This document shows, in pieces, positions 11,206-22,235 of a stretch of 64,000 nt of DNA. Positions within the stretch are counted from its first letter, which is position 1. The number at the start of each line of letters is the position of its first letter. Under the pieces are notes generated by a model, which was not told the origin of the DNA, did not search any database, and saw nothing but the letters and a program-made list of their open reading frames with translations. The position numbers were made by a program, and so were the translations under genes. The stretch comes from Mycoplasma_N cavipharyngis (GTDB lineage: Bacteria > Bacillota_I > Bacilli_A > Mycoplasmatales > Mycoplasmoidaceae), in assembly GCF_042984175.1 (NCBI RefSeq), contig NZ_CP155569.1, positions 806,001-870,000 on the forward strand. The letters run 5' to 3'.

Positions 11206-12111
11206 TTAGACATCAGTTGGGTTTTTATTAAAAACACTAGTAATTTTATTTAATATTTTTTTAAATGTACGATTGTCTAAAACATCAAATTTTTTCTCTT
11301 GATGGTTCAATAAGCGTTTAATATTGGCTTTATGACGTAAAATAATTAAAACAACTGAACAGAAAATTAGGAAAAAAACATAAGTAGTTAATACTCAATC
11401 GACTGAAAGTCGTTCTTGCATCGATCCACCACTATTACTATAATCAAAAAGAAAAAAGCCATGAGCAATTAAATTGTTTTGACTAATTCAATAAAATGAT
11501 CTTAATTCATTAATTCAATAAATAATAGCAATAATAATTACAGAAATAATTGATGATAAAGAAACATATTTAAATGCAAATTGTAATGTTCATCAAATAA
11601 TTACTAATGCTATTCCTAATCAAGGTGAAATAAAAAAAGATAAGCCTAAAAACGAAGCCACTCCTTTACCACCATTTCTAAATTTAGAATAAATTGGAAA
11701 ACAATGAGCAAAAACAGCTACAACAGGAGTTAAATAAATAATAAAAATGATTTTATAAGGAAAATCATTATGCTTGAAGACATTGCTGAAAAAAATATTG
11801 GGAACAAAATCATTTGGATTATTAATAGATGCATTATTAAAATTAAAAATGATTCGACCAACATAATAAGCAAAAAGATAAAAGAAAAAACCAGCTAAAA
11901 TTACTTTTATCATGTCAAAAAAAGCAACTAAAAAACCTAATCAAAGTTTACTTAAACGGGCTAGATTTGTTGCGCCAGCATTTTTACTACCTTGATTTAA
12001 AATATCAACTTTAACTAATTTGCTTAAAATAAGAGAAAATGAAATTGATCCAAATAAATAACCAATAATAATCGCAACTAAAATAAAGCAAATCATAATT
12101 AAAACAATCAT
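11206..12111 (-). CDS. plsY: Acyl-phosphate:glycerol-3-phosphate acyltransferase PlsY
   Basis: This membrane enzyme makes lysophosphatidic acid, the first step of phospholipid synthesis. Starting from ATG 12111, which has a purine-rich AGGAAG upstream, it gives 301 residues. That is longer than the usual 200-240, because of a polar insertion in the first loop and a charged C-terminal tail. PlsY motifs are visible: GYLFGSISFSLIL, KNAGATNLARL (motif 1) and FPIYSKFRNGGKGVASFLG (motif 2, the active-site GGKGVA). There are about six transmembrane helices. The stop is a TAA at 11206-11208, 85 bases before the J-domain gene. Confidence 0.9.
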
Positions 12112-12238
12112 AAAAACAAATATTTCTTCCTAATAAGATATTGATTATTATTGAAAATCATTTAGTTCAAAAATTATTATAATAATTATTAACTTATAAT
12201 AATTCAGATTGCTTAATTATATCTTAACAATTGATAGA

Positions 12239-13522
12239 TTAGTTAATTAACTTTGAAATTAGCACAAATCCAACAATATATCCAATCATCATTAAAAAAA
12301 TCAAATTAGTAGATAACCAACTACGTTTACAACTAGGTCTACTTGCAGATGTTGCTAATAAAACATAAAGAATAATTGAAAAACCCATTCATGGTATTAA
12401 TCGTTTGGCATCTTGATTGTCAATTGAAGGATCATTTAGTAATTTAGCAAAATTATTGCCATATAATGGATTGAAACTAATAAGATTACTATAAAAGGGA
12501 ATTGATAAATTAAAAACACTAGAGCCTAAAATACTTGCTCCTGCAGTTGCAAATAATCTTTTGCGACATAATGTGATAAATAAAGTTATTTCAGGCAAAC
12601 TAGTAGCAATACTTAAAAAGAAACTAGCAGCAGCACTTTTAGGAATGCCAATCACTTCTGAGCGATTAACAATTCCACTATTAAGATAAGCAAAAAACGC
12701 TAATGAAGCTGAAAAAAAGATAATGAAAAAAATTAAAAAATATGGATTAATTTTTCAAGCTCATGTTTTTGTTAATGATGGACTATACAAATCTTCTGAT
12801 TCAGGATTAAATTTATAAGTATAAATCGAATAAGTTAATCAACTTAGAAAAAATAAAAAATTAATAAAACTAAAACCATTAACACTAAAAACTTCACCTC
12901 AAGATGGTACTAGTAAAAATAATAAAATCAATAAATATTCAATTAATGTAATTAATCATAAAATAAAATTAACTTGAATGATTGGATTTCAATTAGATAA
13001 ATAAAATTGATTTAATTTTTGGTTCTTATTAATTAACTCATTAGTTGTTTCAGATGTCTTACTACTAATGGAGCTATAATAATAATTAGATATAGTTTTA
13101 AAAGGCAAAAAAACAACTGATTGTTTGATTCGATCTAGTTTAGAACGAAATTGTTCTTTATTTTTAAAATAAATTAAAAATAAACTAAATCCAAAAATTG
13201 ACAAAATAAAAATTTGTACAGCATTAGCACCAGTAATATTGAAAAAACTAAATAAAGTTTTTTCAGGTAAATTTGTCAAACGATCACTAACACCTGCATA
13301 AATGCTTGTAAAAAATTCAGGCAATGATGTAAAGGTTGATAAAACAACCCCACCAATAAAAGTTGGAGAAATTTTAAATTTAATCGCAAAAATTTTAATG
13401 CATTTTGCAGCAAATGAAACACTAACAATTACTAAACACGAAAAAAGAAAAAATCAGCCAATAATTTGTGGACCATTTCACAAATGATCTGGAAAAGGAA
13501 TCCCACCTATATCATTTAACAT
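12239..13522 (-). CDS. Cation/calcium exchanger (CaCA family)
   Basis: A 427-residue membrane protein with the two inverted alpha repeats of sodium/calcium-type exchangers. One carries VLSTFTSLPEFFTS and the other FLSIATSLPEI; the TSLPE motifs provide the acidic ion-binding residues. Each half has about five hydrophobic helices, joined by a polar loop rich in Lys/Ser/Asn. The start ATG at 13522 precedes IGGIPFPDHLWNG. In-frame TGA codons are Trp, and the stop is a TAA at 12239-12241. Members swap Na+ or H+ for Ca2+ or K+ at the plasma membrane; the ion cannot be fixed from sequence. Confidence 0.85.
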
Positions 13523-14067
13523 TATTAGATCAATTCTAATTTTTTAAAAATAATTCTTATTTAGTTGTAATTTAATTGATTAAAAAGTAATATTTTCATT
13601 TTTTCAATCAAAAACACAACTTATTATCTATTTTTTAATTTTTTTTAGGCAAATAAGCCTTGAATTATAACTTGCTGAATCAAACTATACATGAAATTAT
13701 TGATTTACTTATATTTTTTTATTTATTTCTGATTAATAACAATTAAACTAAAAAATTAAGATTATTCAAAAATAATCTTCTTATTGTGATAAAATCAATC
13801 GTGATTAAATTATTTTTAATAAACCAAGTGTTTATTTTAAGCATTTTGGCTTATAAAATAATCATCATAATTACTTTTTTTATAAATAATAAAAGTAAGT
13901 TATTAAAACGAATTTTGTTTTAAACAATTAGAATAATTTCAAGGATTAATAGAAAAAATAGATTATATCTTCTTCTATTTGAAATTAAAATTAATTTAAT
14001 TAAATCATTAAATATAAATTGCATTATCATAAAATGATTTTTGCTAAATTTAATCAAAAAATCTAAT
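13523..14067. other. 545-base intergenic region with an isolated hairpin
   Basis: This is the divergent spacer between the exchanger and the thioredoxin-like gene. It holds a perfect 9-bp stem with a four-base loop at 13758-13779 (AAGATTATT / AATAATCTT). On the minus strand this is followed by a T-rich run, as in a terminator, but no minus-strand gene ends there. No open frame longer than a few dozen codons has a plausible start. The hairpin may end an unrecognised small transcript. Confidence 0.35.
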
Positions 14068-15066
14068 ATGAAAAATTTAATCAAAAAAAATAAAAAAACT
14101 CAGCCTTTACTAAGCAAACAAAATAAAAAACTAAATGCAATTACTGAAGTTAAAGTCGATCTTTCTAGTTCTAGAAAATCATTTGCACCTTTTACTAAAG
14201 TCAATAAAGTAAAATTAAGTAAAGGTTTGTTTGCCAAAATATTATTATCATTAATTGGTTTTAGTGCCTTTGCTTTTGTTCCATTAGCAACTTTAACAGT
14301 TAGTGATAATGATCCATATAACACTAGTTTGTTTCGTGAAATTAGTAGTAAAGATATTGATAATGAAACAGAATATGCTAAATTACCACTTGTTCCAGTT
14401 TCATATGGTGAATTAATTAGAGGCACTACTCGTTATAATGATGGTAATTATGTTTTATATTTAGGGACTGGAGCATGTTCACATTGTACTGAATTTTTGT
14501 TTGATGAAGCAAAATATGCCAAAAATGGTGTGCCACCATTAGGCAAATCAGAATCTAATGCTAGATGATCAAGGGGGATTTGAGGTAAAGGAATTAAATA
14601 CGCATCAACTAATTTAACTCCTAATAAAATCAATTACTTAAAATCAAGCATTAAATTTGTGATGTTTGAAGATGAGCCACCATCATCAATTCAAAGTTAT
14701 AGTGATCGTTTATATACTTTTCCATGAAAAAAAGAAGAAGCTAATAATTTAAAAAATGGCATTATTGCTGGTCAGTATGTTAGATATGATCAGTCTGCTC
14801 ATAATTTCCGTAAAATCTTTGCTTATGCTAAATCAATTCATTCAGAAATTATTGGTACACCAACTGTAATGGCGTTTAGAGCGGGTAAATTCTATTGGTA
14901 TGATTTTAATAAATCTGCTCCAACTCCTGCTCCAGCTAAAACTGATGATAAAGATAAAAATAAAGATAATAATGAGAAAAAAAATAATACTACAGAAGTA
15001 ACATCATCAGGCTCATACACTAGTTTTGCTACTTTTTTAAATAGTACTTATCAAACCCTATTTTAA
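14068..15066 (+). CDS. Membrane-anchored thioredoxin-like protein (CSHC active site)
   Basis: The ATG at 14068 was preferred to an upstream TTG. The 332-residue product has a basic cytoplasmic N-terminus (about 55 residues) and one transmembrane segment (LFAKILLSLIGFSAFAFVPLATL). An extracytoplasmic domain follows with YLGTGACSHCTEF, a CxxC motif placed after a beta strand as in thioredoxins. About 120 residues later comes GTPTVMAFRAGKFYWYD, the conserved cis-proline strand. That pairing is the thioredoxin/DsbA fold signature. The tail is a Lys/Asp/Asn low-complexity linker. A role in thiol-disulfide exchange outside the membrane is inferred. A strong terminator follows. Confidence 0.72.
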
Positions 15067-15096
15067 GCATTCAAAATTTTCATAATGATAATTGCT

Positions 15097-15137
15097 AAAA
15101 TCACTACTTTAAAACTTTAATTAAGGTAGTGATTTTT
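15097..15137 (+). terminator. Rho-independent terminator
   Basis: An 11-bp perfect stem (AAAATCACTAC paired with GTAGTGATTTT) is followed by T residues, 31 bases after the thioredoxin-like gene. The A-run on the left arm could also let it work from the other strand. Confidence 0.85.
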
Positions 15138-15255
15138 ATTGTTAAAAATTAATTAATAATGATATTTTAAATTTTTCCTTTTAAAATTAATCCTAAATTT
15201 TAAAATTGATAAAATAAGAAAAAATATTTTTGAGAAAATAATTAAATTGCTAATT

Positions 15256-16347
15256 ATGAATGATGAATTGAAAAAAAGTTATCAAACAATTATTAAATAC
15301 ATGCAAGTTGATGGTCTTTCTGGTTATGAAGAAGCTGTAGTTGATCTTTTTAAACAAGAAACTGCAAAAATTGCTTCACACAATCAATTAAGTTATCAAC
15401 GTGATGGTTTAGGATCGATTATTGCTCATTATCCTAATGCCAAAGGACCAAAAATTTTATTAGTTGGTCATTTAGATGAAATTGGGTTTTTAGTTCAAGA
15501 CATTTATGATAATGGTCAAATTGCAATTGCTAATGTTGGTGGAATTTGACCCCAAGCAATTACTGCTGCTAAAGTTGAACTAACAACAAGTTCACAAAAA
15601 AAGTTTTTAGGTGTAATTGGTCATACATCAATTCACATCCTACCATTTGAAAAACAAAATCAAGCCTTGAAAATGAAAGATTTATTTGCTGATTTTGGTT
15701 TTGTTTCAAAAGATGATGCAATTGCTCATGGAGTTGAAGTTGGTGATCTGATTCATTTTAAAACCGAACCATTTTTAATGCAAAATAATTTATTTGCTGG
15801 TAAAGCAATTGATAATCGAATTTCTTTAGCAATTCTAGAACTATTAATTGAAAATTTAAAAGATGATAATTTAATTAATAATCCTTATTTTGTTGCTACT
15901 AGTCAAGAAGAAGTTGGTTGTCGTGGTGCTAAAACAATTGCTACAAAAATTAAAGCTGATCTTGCAATTGTGATTGATGTTTGTGCTTCTCATGATACTC
16001 AAGGAGCAATTCCAGGTAACACTAAATTAAATCAAGGTGTTGCAATTGCTGTTAAAGATGCTTATAATTTGATTAATCCTAAATTATTAAAATACATTGT
16101 TAATTTAGCTCAATCGCACCAAATTCCCATTGTTAAATATATTTCTCAAGGTGGTGGAACTGATGCTAGTGAAATTCAGTTTGGTAGTGATGGTTTACCA
16201 ACTTTAATTGTAAGTATTCCTGAACGTTATTTACATTGTAGTATTGGTGTTAGTAGTTTAGATGATTTTAATCATTTAGTTAATTTACTAACTGTTTTTA
16301 TTAAAAGTTTTAATTCAGAATCACTAAAACAAATTCAGTATCATTAA
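15256..16347 (+). CDS. M42-family aminopeptidase
   Basis: A 363-residue dinuclear metallo-aminopeptidase of the glutamyl aminopeptidase/FrvX type, which trims cytoplasmic peptides. ATG 15256 was chosen over the in-frame TTG at 15247. Metal ligands and catalytic residues are visible: H and D in VGHLDEIGF, D in GKAIDNRISLAI, the glutamate pair in TSQEEVGCRGA, D in IDVCASHD, and the C-terminal H in ERYLHCSIGV. The frame contains one TGA-Trp near 15547. It lies between a terminator and the first lipoprotein gene. Peptide supply fits the peptide-binding and protease genes elsewhere in the window. Confidence 0.92.
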
Positions 16348-16639
16348 CTTAAATTGTTTTTTAATCAATTAAAATTTGACAATAATTTTTCGTTTTTGAA
16401 TTATTAATTAAAGGTTTAAATAACTGATTAATCAAATCAAACTAATCAGTTTAACTATTAATTAACTAAGATATTGAATAGTTAACTATAATGTCAGTAT
16501 AAGATTGTATTAAATATTAAATATCCAATATTTCTTCTTATTTAAATCAAAATTATAAAATATTCAATTTATTAATTAAATTAAAGTTATTAATTTAATT
16601 AATACTTAAATTATTAAAATCATAAAGAAAATTTATTAT
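16348..16639 (+). promoter_or_regulatory. Promoter region of lipoprotein 1, shared with lipoprotein 3
   Basis: This spacer has a TATAAT at 16487-16492 and an imperfectly spaced dyad, AAATATT...AATATTT, at 16512-16533. Both recur in the same order upstream of lipoprotein 3 (TATAAT 20527-20532, dyad 20554-20575). Around them the two regions are clearly homologous. A separate inverted repeat (AACTGATTA...TAATCAGTT, 16422-16451) is present only here and may serve as the terminator of the peptidase gene. No convincing -35 box. Confidence 0.5.
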
Positions 16640-18034
16640 ATGAAATTGAAGCGATTCAAGAAAAACAGCGTCTTTTTTGGACTGCTTGCAATCAGTGGTA
16701 GTTTAGTGCTGAGTGCATGTAGTAACAATGTTGCAACTGTTGGTGAATCTAATACTGATCGTATTTTGGTTGGTTTAGCTGATCCTGATAATCCTAGATG
16801 AGTTAATGCTAGAAAAGAAATTGTAAATAGTTTATTGCAATATAAAGATAAAGAAAATAAAACATATAAAGTAACATCAAATATTACTAAAAGCCAAGTT
16901 GAGCAAACTAATTTTTTGCAAACCCAATTATCATTAAATCCAATTCCAAAAGCGGTTGTTGTTGGCGCTAATGATGATGGTGCTGCTACTATTGCTAATG
17001 AAGCAAAAGCCAAAAACATTCCTTTTATTGCATATGATCGTTTAATTAATTCTAGTGACCAATATTATTTTTATGCAGCTTTTGATAATGCTAAAGTTGG
17101 TGAATTACAAGGTTTATGATTAGCATCCAAAATATTAGGTAAACTTACTAACAACAAATTATTTCAATCAAAAACTGATTTAGAAACTTGAATCAAAGCG
17201 GGTGAAACAAGTGGAAACCATGAAGTGGGCAAACCTCATTTAGATCAACTTGAAGAACAATATATTTATGCAATTGCTGGAGCACCAACAGATAATAATG
17301 CTAAGTTTTTCTATAGTGGTGCAATGGGTGTTCTTGATCTTATTACTAAAAATGATAAATTAAAAAATAAAGTAAAAATTGTTGGTGGTACTGAAACTTT
17401 TGATAAAGCAGCAATTGCTAACTGAAATTATAGTGCTGCTCAAACAAAAGTCGCAGGATTTTTAAGTAGTCCTGAATTTGCAAAAACTAAAGCCTTTTTA
17501 GCACCAAATGATGGTATGGCATTAGCAGTTATTAATGCTTTAGAAGCTAATAAAAATGATGCTAAAAAATATTACATTAGTGGTCAAGATTCCAATTCTG
17601 AAAATTTAAAAAGAATTTCTGATGGTTATCAATTAATGACCATTGCAAAATCTGATAAATGGAATGCAAAAGTTGTTGCGATTTGAGCTGATTACATGAT
17701 TAAAAATAATCCAGTCCTTACTAAAGAAAATAGTAAAACAATTGCTCAAAATGTTTTAATTGAAATTAACAAAGATACAACAATTGCAAAATTCAAAGCA
17801 GATTTGAAAAAATTAAGTGGTTTTCCAACAACAACTTCTAGTGGACAACCTACAGATACACAGATAATGATAGATAATTTTGTTACATTAGATCAAACGA
17901 CTTACAAACCTACTAACTCGGCTGGTGGTGAGTTTGATCCAGTAAATACATTCTTATTAAATCCAATTTTAGTTGATGGTGCTAATATTAATGTATATAA
18001 TCAGATTTTTTCAGAATCTAAAGAATCTAAATAA
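16640..18034 (+). CDS. Sugar-binding-type ABC transporter lipoprotein, paralog 1
   Basis: A 464-residue lipoprotein with a basic N-terminus, a hydrophobic core and a lipobox SLVLSAC, so Cys is lipidated and the protein sits on the outer face of the membrane. The body follows the periplasmic-binding-protein type I (xylose/ribose-like) pattern: RILVGLADPDNPRWVNARKE, then VVVGANDDGAATIANEAKAK, PFIAYDRLI, and later FLAPNDGMALAVINALEA with YYISGQDSN. These are the ligand-lining segments of sugar-binding proteins. No ATPase or permease for sugar lies nearby, so partners must be elsewhere. Paralog 2 follows after 41 bases, probably in one transcript. Confidence 0.87.
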
Positions 18035-18075
18035 TAAAAAAATTAATTAATAAAATCTTACAGAAAGTTTATTAC

Positions 18076-19524
18076 ATGAAATTTAAGCGATTTAAGAAAA
18101 ACAGTGTCTTCTTTGGACTACTTGCAATTAGTGGTAGTTTAATACTGAGTGCATGTAGCAACAATGTTGCAACTGTTGGTGAATCTAATACTGATCGTAT
18201 TTTAGTTGGTTTAGCTGACCCTGATAATCCTAGATGAGTTAATGCAAGAAAAGAAATTGTAAATAGTTTATTGCAATATAAGGATAAAGAACAGAAATCA
18301 TATAAAGTAACATCAAATATTACTAAAAGCCAAGTTGAACAAACTAATTTTCTTCAAACCCAATTATCATTAAATCCAATTCCAAAAGCGGTTGTTGTTG
18401 GCGCTAATGATGATGGTGCTGCTACTATTGCTAATGAAGCAAAAGCCAAAAACATTCCTTTTATTGCGTATGATCGTTTAATTAATTCTAGTGACCAATA
18501 TTATTTTTATGCAGCTTTTGATAATGCAAAAGTTGGTGAATTACAAGGTTTATGATTAGCATCTAAAATACTAAGTAAACTTACTGGCGGTACTGTATTT
18601 CAATCAAAAAATCAATTAGAAAATTGAATAAAAATGGGTGAAGCAAAAGGAGCGCACGGTACTGGTGCTGGAGGTATGGGTGGTGATACTATAGGCATGA
18701 GTCCAATGGGTATGGAAACCGCTCATTTAGCTCAACTTGAAGAACAATATATTTATGCACTTGCTGGAGCACCAACAGATAATAATGCTAAATTTTTCTA
18801 TGATGGTGCAATGGATATTCTTAAAGTTATTACTGAAAATAATGTATTAAAAAATAAAGTAAAAATTGTTGGTAGTAGTAGTTTTGACACTGCAGCAGTT
18901 GCTAACTGAAATTATAGTGATGCTCAAAAAAGAGTTGCAGGCTTTTTAGGTACTCCTGAATTTCAAAAAACTAAAGCCTTTTTAGCACCAAACGATGGGA
19001 TGGCATTAGCAGTTATTAATGCTTTAGAAGCTAATAAAAATGATGCTAAAAAATATTACATTACTGGTCAAGATTCTAATTCTGAAAATTTAAAAAGAAT
19101 TGAACAAGGTTATCAATTAATGACCATTGCAAAATCTGATAAATGAAACGCAAAAGTTGTTGCAATTTGAGCCAATTACATGATTAATCATAAACAAACA
19201 CTTGATAAAAATAATAGTAAAATGATTGCTCAAAATATTTTAACTGAAATCAATAAAGATGCAACAATCACAAAATTCAAAGATGATTTTAATAAATTAA
19301 GTACTGCTAAACCTAAAACAACCTCTGCTACTCCAGAAACAGCGGCTATGCACACAATGGTAGATAGTTTTGTTACATTAGATCAAAATACTTACAAACC
19401 TACTAACCCAACCGGTGGTTCATATGATCCAGTAAATACATTCTTATTAAAACCGATTTTAGTTGATGGTAATAATATTACAACATACAATCAAATTTTT
19501 TCAGATTCTACTCCTAAACAATAA
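18076..19524 (+). CDS. Sugar-binding-type ABC transporter lipoprotein, paralog 2
   Basis: A 482-residue near-copy of paralog 1, with lipobox SLILSAC. The N-terminal domain is almost identical. Differences cluster in a glycine/methionine/histidine-rich insert after residue 180 (GAHGTGAGGMGGDTIGMSP) and in the C-terminal linker before NTFLL. It has no promoter of its own in the 41-base gap after paralog 1, so cotranscription is likely. A bidirectional-looking terminator follows at once, then the decayed rplA-rplK copy. It probably arose by tandem duplication. Confidence 0.87.
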
Positions 19525-19548
19525 ATAAAAGTTAATTAGTAAAATATA

Positions 19549-19588
19549 AAAACCATTTCTTCTATGTTTTTAGAGGAATGGTTTTTTT
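19549..19588 (+). terminator. Rho-independent terminator after lipoprotein 2
   Basis: An imperfect stem (AAAACCATT... paired with AATGGTTTT) and a run of seven T. The same element, with a changed loop, follows lipoprotein 3 at 22157-22196, confirming that lipoprotein plus terminator was duplicated as a block. Confidence 0.85.
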
Positions 19589-19630
19589 ATGATTTTTTTT
19601 AATAATTGAAAATTCTAACTTAAAAATAAA

Positions 19631-20020
19631 TTCAAATTCGATTTTTAATGTTGATTTCATTGTTGTTGCAAGAGAAATATTTTGAATATAATTTCCTTTA
19701 ACAGTACTTGATTTATGGGTTAGTAATAAATCAATAATAGTATCATAATTTTTTTTAATTGATCAACACTAAAATTGTTTTTATCAATTCGAATATCAAT
19801 ATTATCAAAAAATCAATTCCACAAGTAACAGCATCTTCTTGATCGAATAAATCATCCATTACTAAAATTCAAATTGATTTACTTACACTATGTACTAAAG
19901 CAAAATTATCATGTAATTGTTATTCAAATTTAGTAGTGTTTAAATTTAGTTTAAAAACAATATCAACTAATTCAACCAATTAAGCATTTGTTTGTTCTTT
20001 TAAAATTTATAATGCTTTTT
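19631..20020 (-). pseudogene. Decayed duplicate of rplA (ribosomal protein L1)
   Basis: The sequence aligns base by base with the intact rplA at 22236-22916 in the same orientation and the same position relative to a lipoprotein gene and terminator. An internal stretch of roughly 200 bases is missing. Many substitutions and in-frame stops are present, and the 5' end of the gene is deleted, joining directly to the rplK remnant. It cannot encode L1. GC-to-AT changes dominate, as expected of unselected mycoplasma DNA. Confidence 0.88.
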
Positions 20021-20247
20021 TTTAACAAAACTGTTGTTGTAGTTATTTTTATAAAAGTAAATAATTTATCTGTATAAGAAGTAATAATTGTTGTAACAAT
20101 ATCATTAATTTAATGTTTAGTACATTTTGTTGAATTGCTTAATAAATTCACTCATATTAATTCCAATTAAAACCAACGCTAATCCTTTTAGTTTGATCAC
20201 TAATTAATTTGATTTTAGTAATTAAATTAATTTTTTTATGCAATCAG
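20012..20247 (-). pseudogene. Decayed duplicate of rplK (ribosomal protein L11), 5' half
   Basis: Aligns with the first half of intact rplK (about 23151-23386): shared blocks include AAAACTGTTGTTG, ATTTATCTGTATAAG and the region around the start codon, where CAT has become CAG. The 3' half of rplK and the 5' part of rplA were lost in one deletion, whose junction lies near 20015. Stops occur in the original frame. Confidence 0.88.
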
Positions 20248-20679
20248 ATGTGAAACTTTGTTAAATAATTTTTTTATTCTTATTGTAATTGAATAATGAA
20301 CATCATTAAAATCTATTTACATAACTGTTAAATCTTATCAAGTTAATGATTAAGATTAAAAATTAAAATATAAAAATTTAAATTGATTAATTTTAGTTAA
20401 TTAAAATTTAGTTAATTTTTAGTTTTTTGAATTTTTTTAATCATCCAACTAAAGTTTTAAATAACTGATTAATCAATTAAACTAGCAAGATTAAGTATTA
20501 ATTAAATAGGATGTTTAATAACTAACTATAATAACAATATAAGAGATGATATTAAATATTAAATATCAAATATTTCTTCTTATTTTTAAATTAAAAATAT
20601 AAAATCTTCAATTTATTAAATTAAAGTTAAAAATTATTAATTTATATAAATTATTAAAATCTTACAGAAAGTTTATTAC
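20248..20679 (+). promoter_or_regulatory. Decayed rplK leader joined to the promoter region of lipoprotein 3
   Basis: Up to about 20440 the sequence is homologous to the leader upstream of intact rplK (23387-23540), including its nested hairpin. From about 20450 on it is homologous to the region upstream of lipoprotein 1. That includes AACTGATTAATCAA, TATAAT at 20527-20532 and the AAATATT/AATATTT dyad at 20554-20575. The switch point near 20440 is the duplication junction. The lipoprotein promoter here is most likely functional. Confidence 0.6.
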
Positions 20680-22131
20680 ATGAAATTTAAGCGATTTAAG
20701 AAAAACAGTGTCTTCTTTGGGCTACTTGCAATTAGTGGTAGTTTAATACTGAGTGCATGTAGCAACAATGTTGCAACTGTTGGTGAATCTAATACTGATC
20801 GTATTTTGGTTGGTTTAGCTGACCCTGATAATCCTAGATGAGTTAATGCAAGAAAAGAAATTGTAAATAGTTTATTACAATATAAGGATAAAGAACAGAA
20901 ATCATATAAAGTAACATCAAATATTACTAAAAGTCAAGTTGAACAAACTAATTTTCTTCAAACCCAATTATCATTAAGTCCAATTCCAAAAGCAGTGGTT
21001 GTTGGAGCTAATGATGATGGTGCTGCTACTATTGCTAATGAAGCAAAAGCCAAAAACATTCCTTTTATTGCGTATGATCGTTTAATTAATTCTAGTGACC
21101 AATATTATTTTTATGCAGCTTTTGATAATGCAAAAGTTGGTGAATTACAAGGTTTATGATTAGCATCTAAAATACTAAGTAAACTTACCAATGGCGTAGT
21201 GTTTCAATCAAAAGAGCAGTTACAAACTTGAATTAAAAAAGGTGAAGAGAGCGGAAAACACGGTACTACTGGAAGTATGGGTGGTGATACTATGGGTATG
21301 AGTCCAATGGATATGAAAACCCCTCATTTAGATCAACTTGAAGAACAATATATTTATGCAATTGCTGGAGCACCAACAGATAATAATGCTAAGTTTTTCT
21401 ATAGTGGTGCAATGGAAGTTCTTAAAATTATTACTGAAAATAATATTTTAAAAAATAAAGTAAAAATTGTTGGTGGTACTGAAACTTTTGATAAAGCAGC
21501 AATTGCTAACTGAAATTATAGTGCTGCTCAAACAAAAGTCGCAGGATTTTTAAGTAGTCCTGAATTTGCAAAAACTAAAGCCTTTTTAGCACCAAATGAT
21601 GGTATGGCATTAGCAGTTATTAATGCTTTAGAAGCTAATAAAAATGATGCTAAAAAATATTACATTACTGGTCAAGATTCTAATTCTGAAAATTTAAAAA
21701 GAATTTCTGATGGTTATCAATTAATGACCATTGCAAAATCTGATAAATGGAATGCAAAAGTTGTTGCAATTTGAGCTGATTACATGATTAAAAATAATCC
21801 AACACTTAGTCAAGCTGGAAGTAAAGCAATTGCTGAAAAAATTTTAGCTGAAATTAATAAAGATGCAACAATTACAAAATTCAAAGCAGATTTAGATAAA
21901 TTAAGTCCTAAACCAGCAGCAAGCTCTACTTCAGATAATAAAAATCAAGTGGCTCAACACACAATGGCAAATACTTTTGTTACACTAGATACAACTACTT
22001 ACAAACCTACTAACTCAGTTGGCGGTGAGTTTGCTGCAGTAAATACATTCTTATTAAAACCAATTTTAGTTGATGGTGCTAATATTACAACATACAATCA
22101 AATTTTTTCAGATTCTACTCCTAAACAATAA
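20680..22131 (+). CDS. Sugar-binding-type ABC transporter lipoprotein, paralog 3
   Basis: A 483-residue paralog of the two preceding lipoproteins, same lipobox (SLILSAC) and binding-protein body. The first 180 residues are nearly identical to paralog 2. The central insert resembles paralog 2 (MGGDTMGMSPMDMK), while the following domain (YSGAM...GGTETFDKAAIANW) is closest to paralog 1, so it looks like a mosaic. The C-terminal linker differs again. It has its own promoter region, shared with paralog 1, and its own terminator. Extracellular, lipid-anchored; the ligand is unknown but probably a sugar or nucleoside. Confidence 0.87.
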
Positions 22132-22156
22132 ATAAAAATTAATTAAGTAAAATATA

Positions 22157-22196
22157 AAAACCATTCCTTATAAAAAATAAAAGGAATGGTTTTTTT
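22157..22196. terminator. Bidirectional terminator between lipoprotein 3 and rplA
   Basis: A 13-bp stem (AAAACCATTCCTT paired with AAGGAATGGTTTT) with T-runs outside both arms. It lies between two converging genes and can end both transcripts. Homologous to the element at 19549-19588. Confidence 0.88.
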
Positions 22197-22235
22197 ATGC
22201 TCTTTTAATATTAAAAACTTTAATTGAAAAATAAA

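Noticed and set aside
16422..16451. Inverted repeat AACTGATTA...TAATCAGTT as a conserved operator of the lipoproteins
   Set aside because: The right arm is lost in the homologous region upstream of lipoprotein 3, so it is not part of the conserved promoter; it may be a weak terminator of the peptidase gene.
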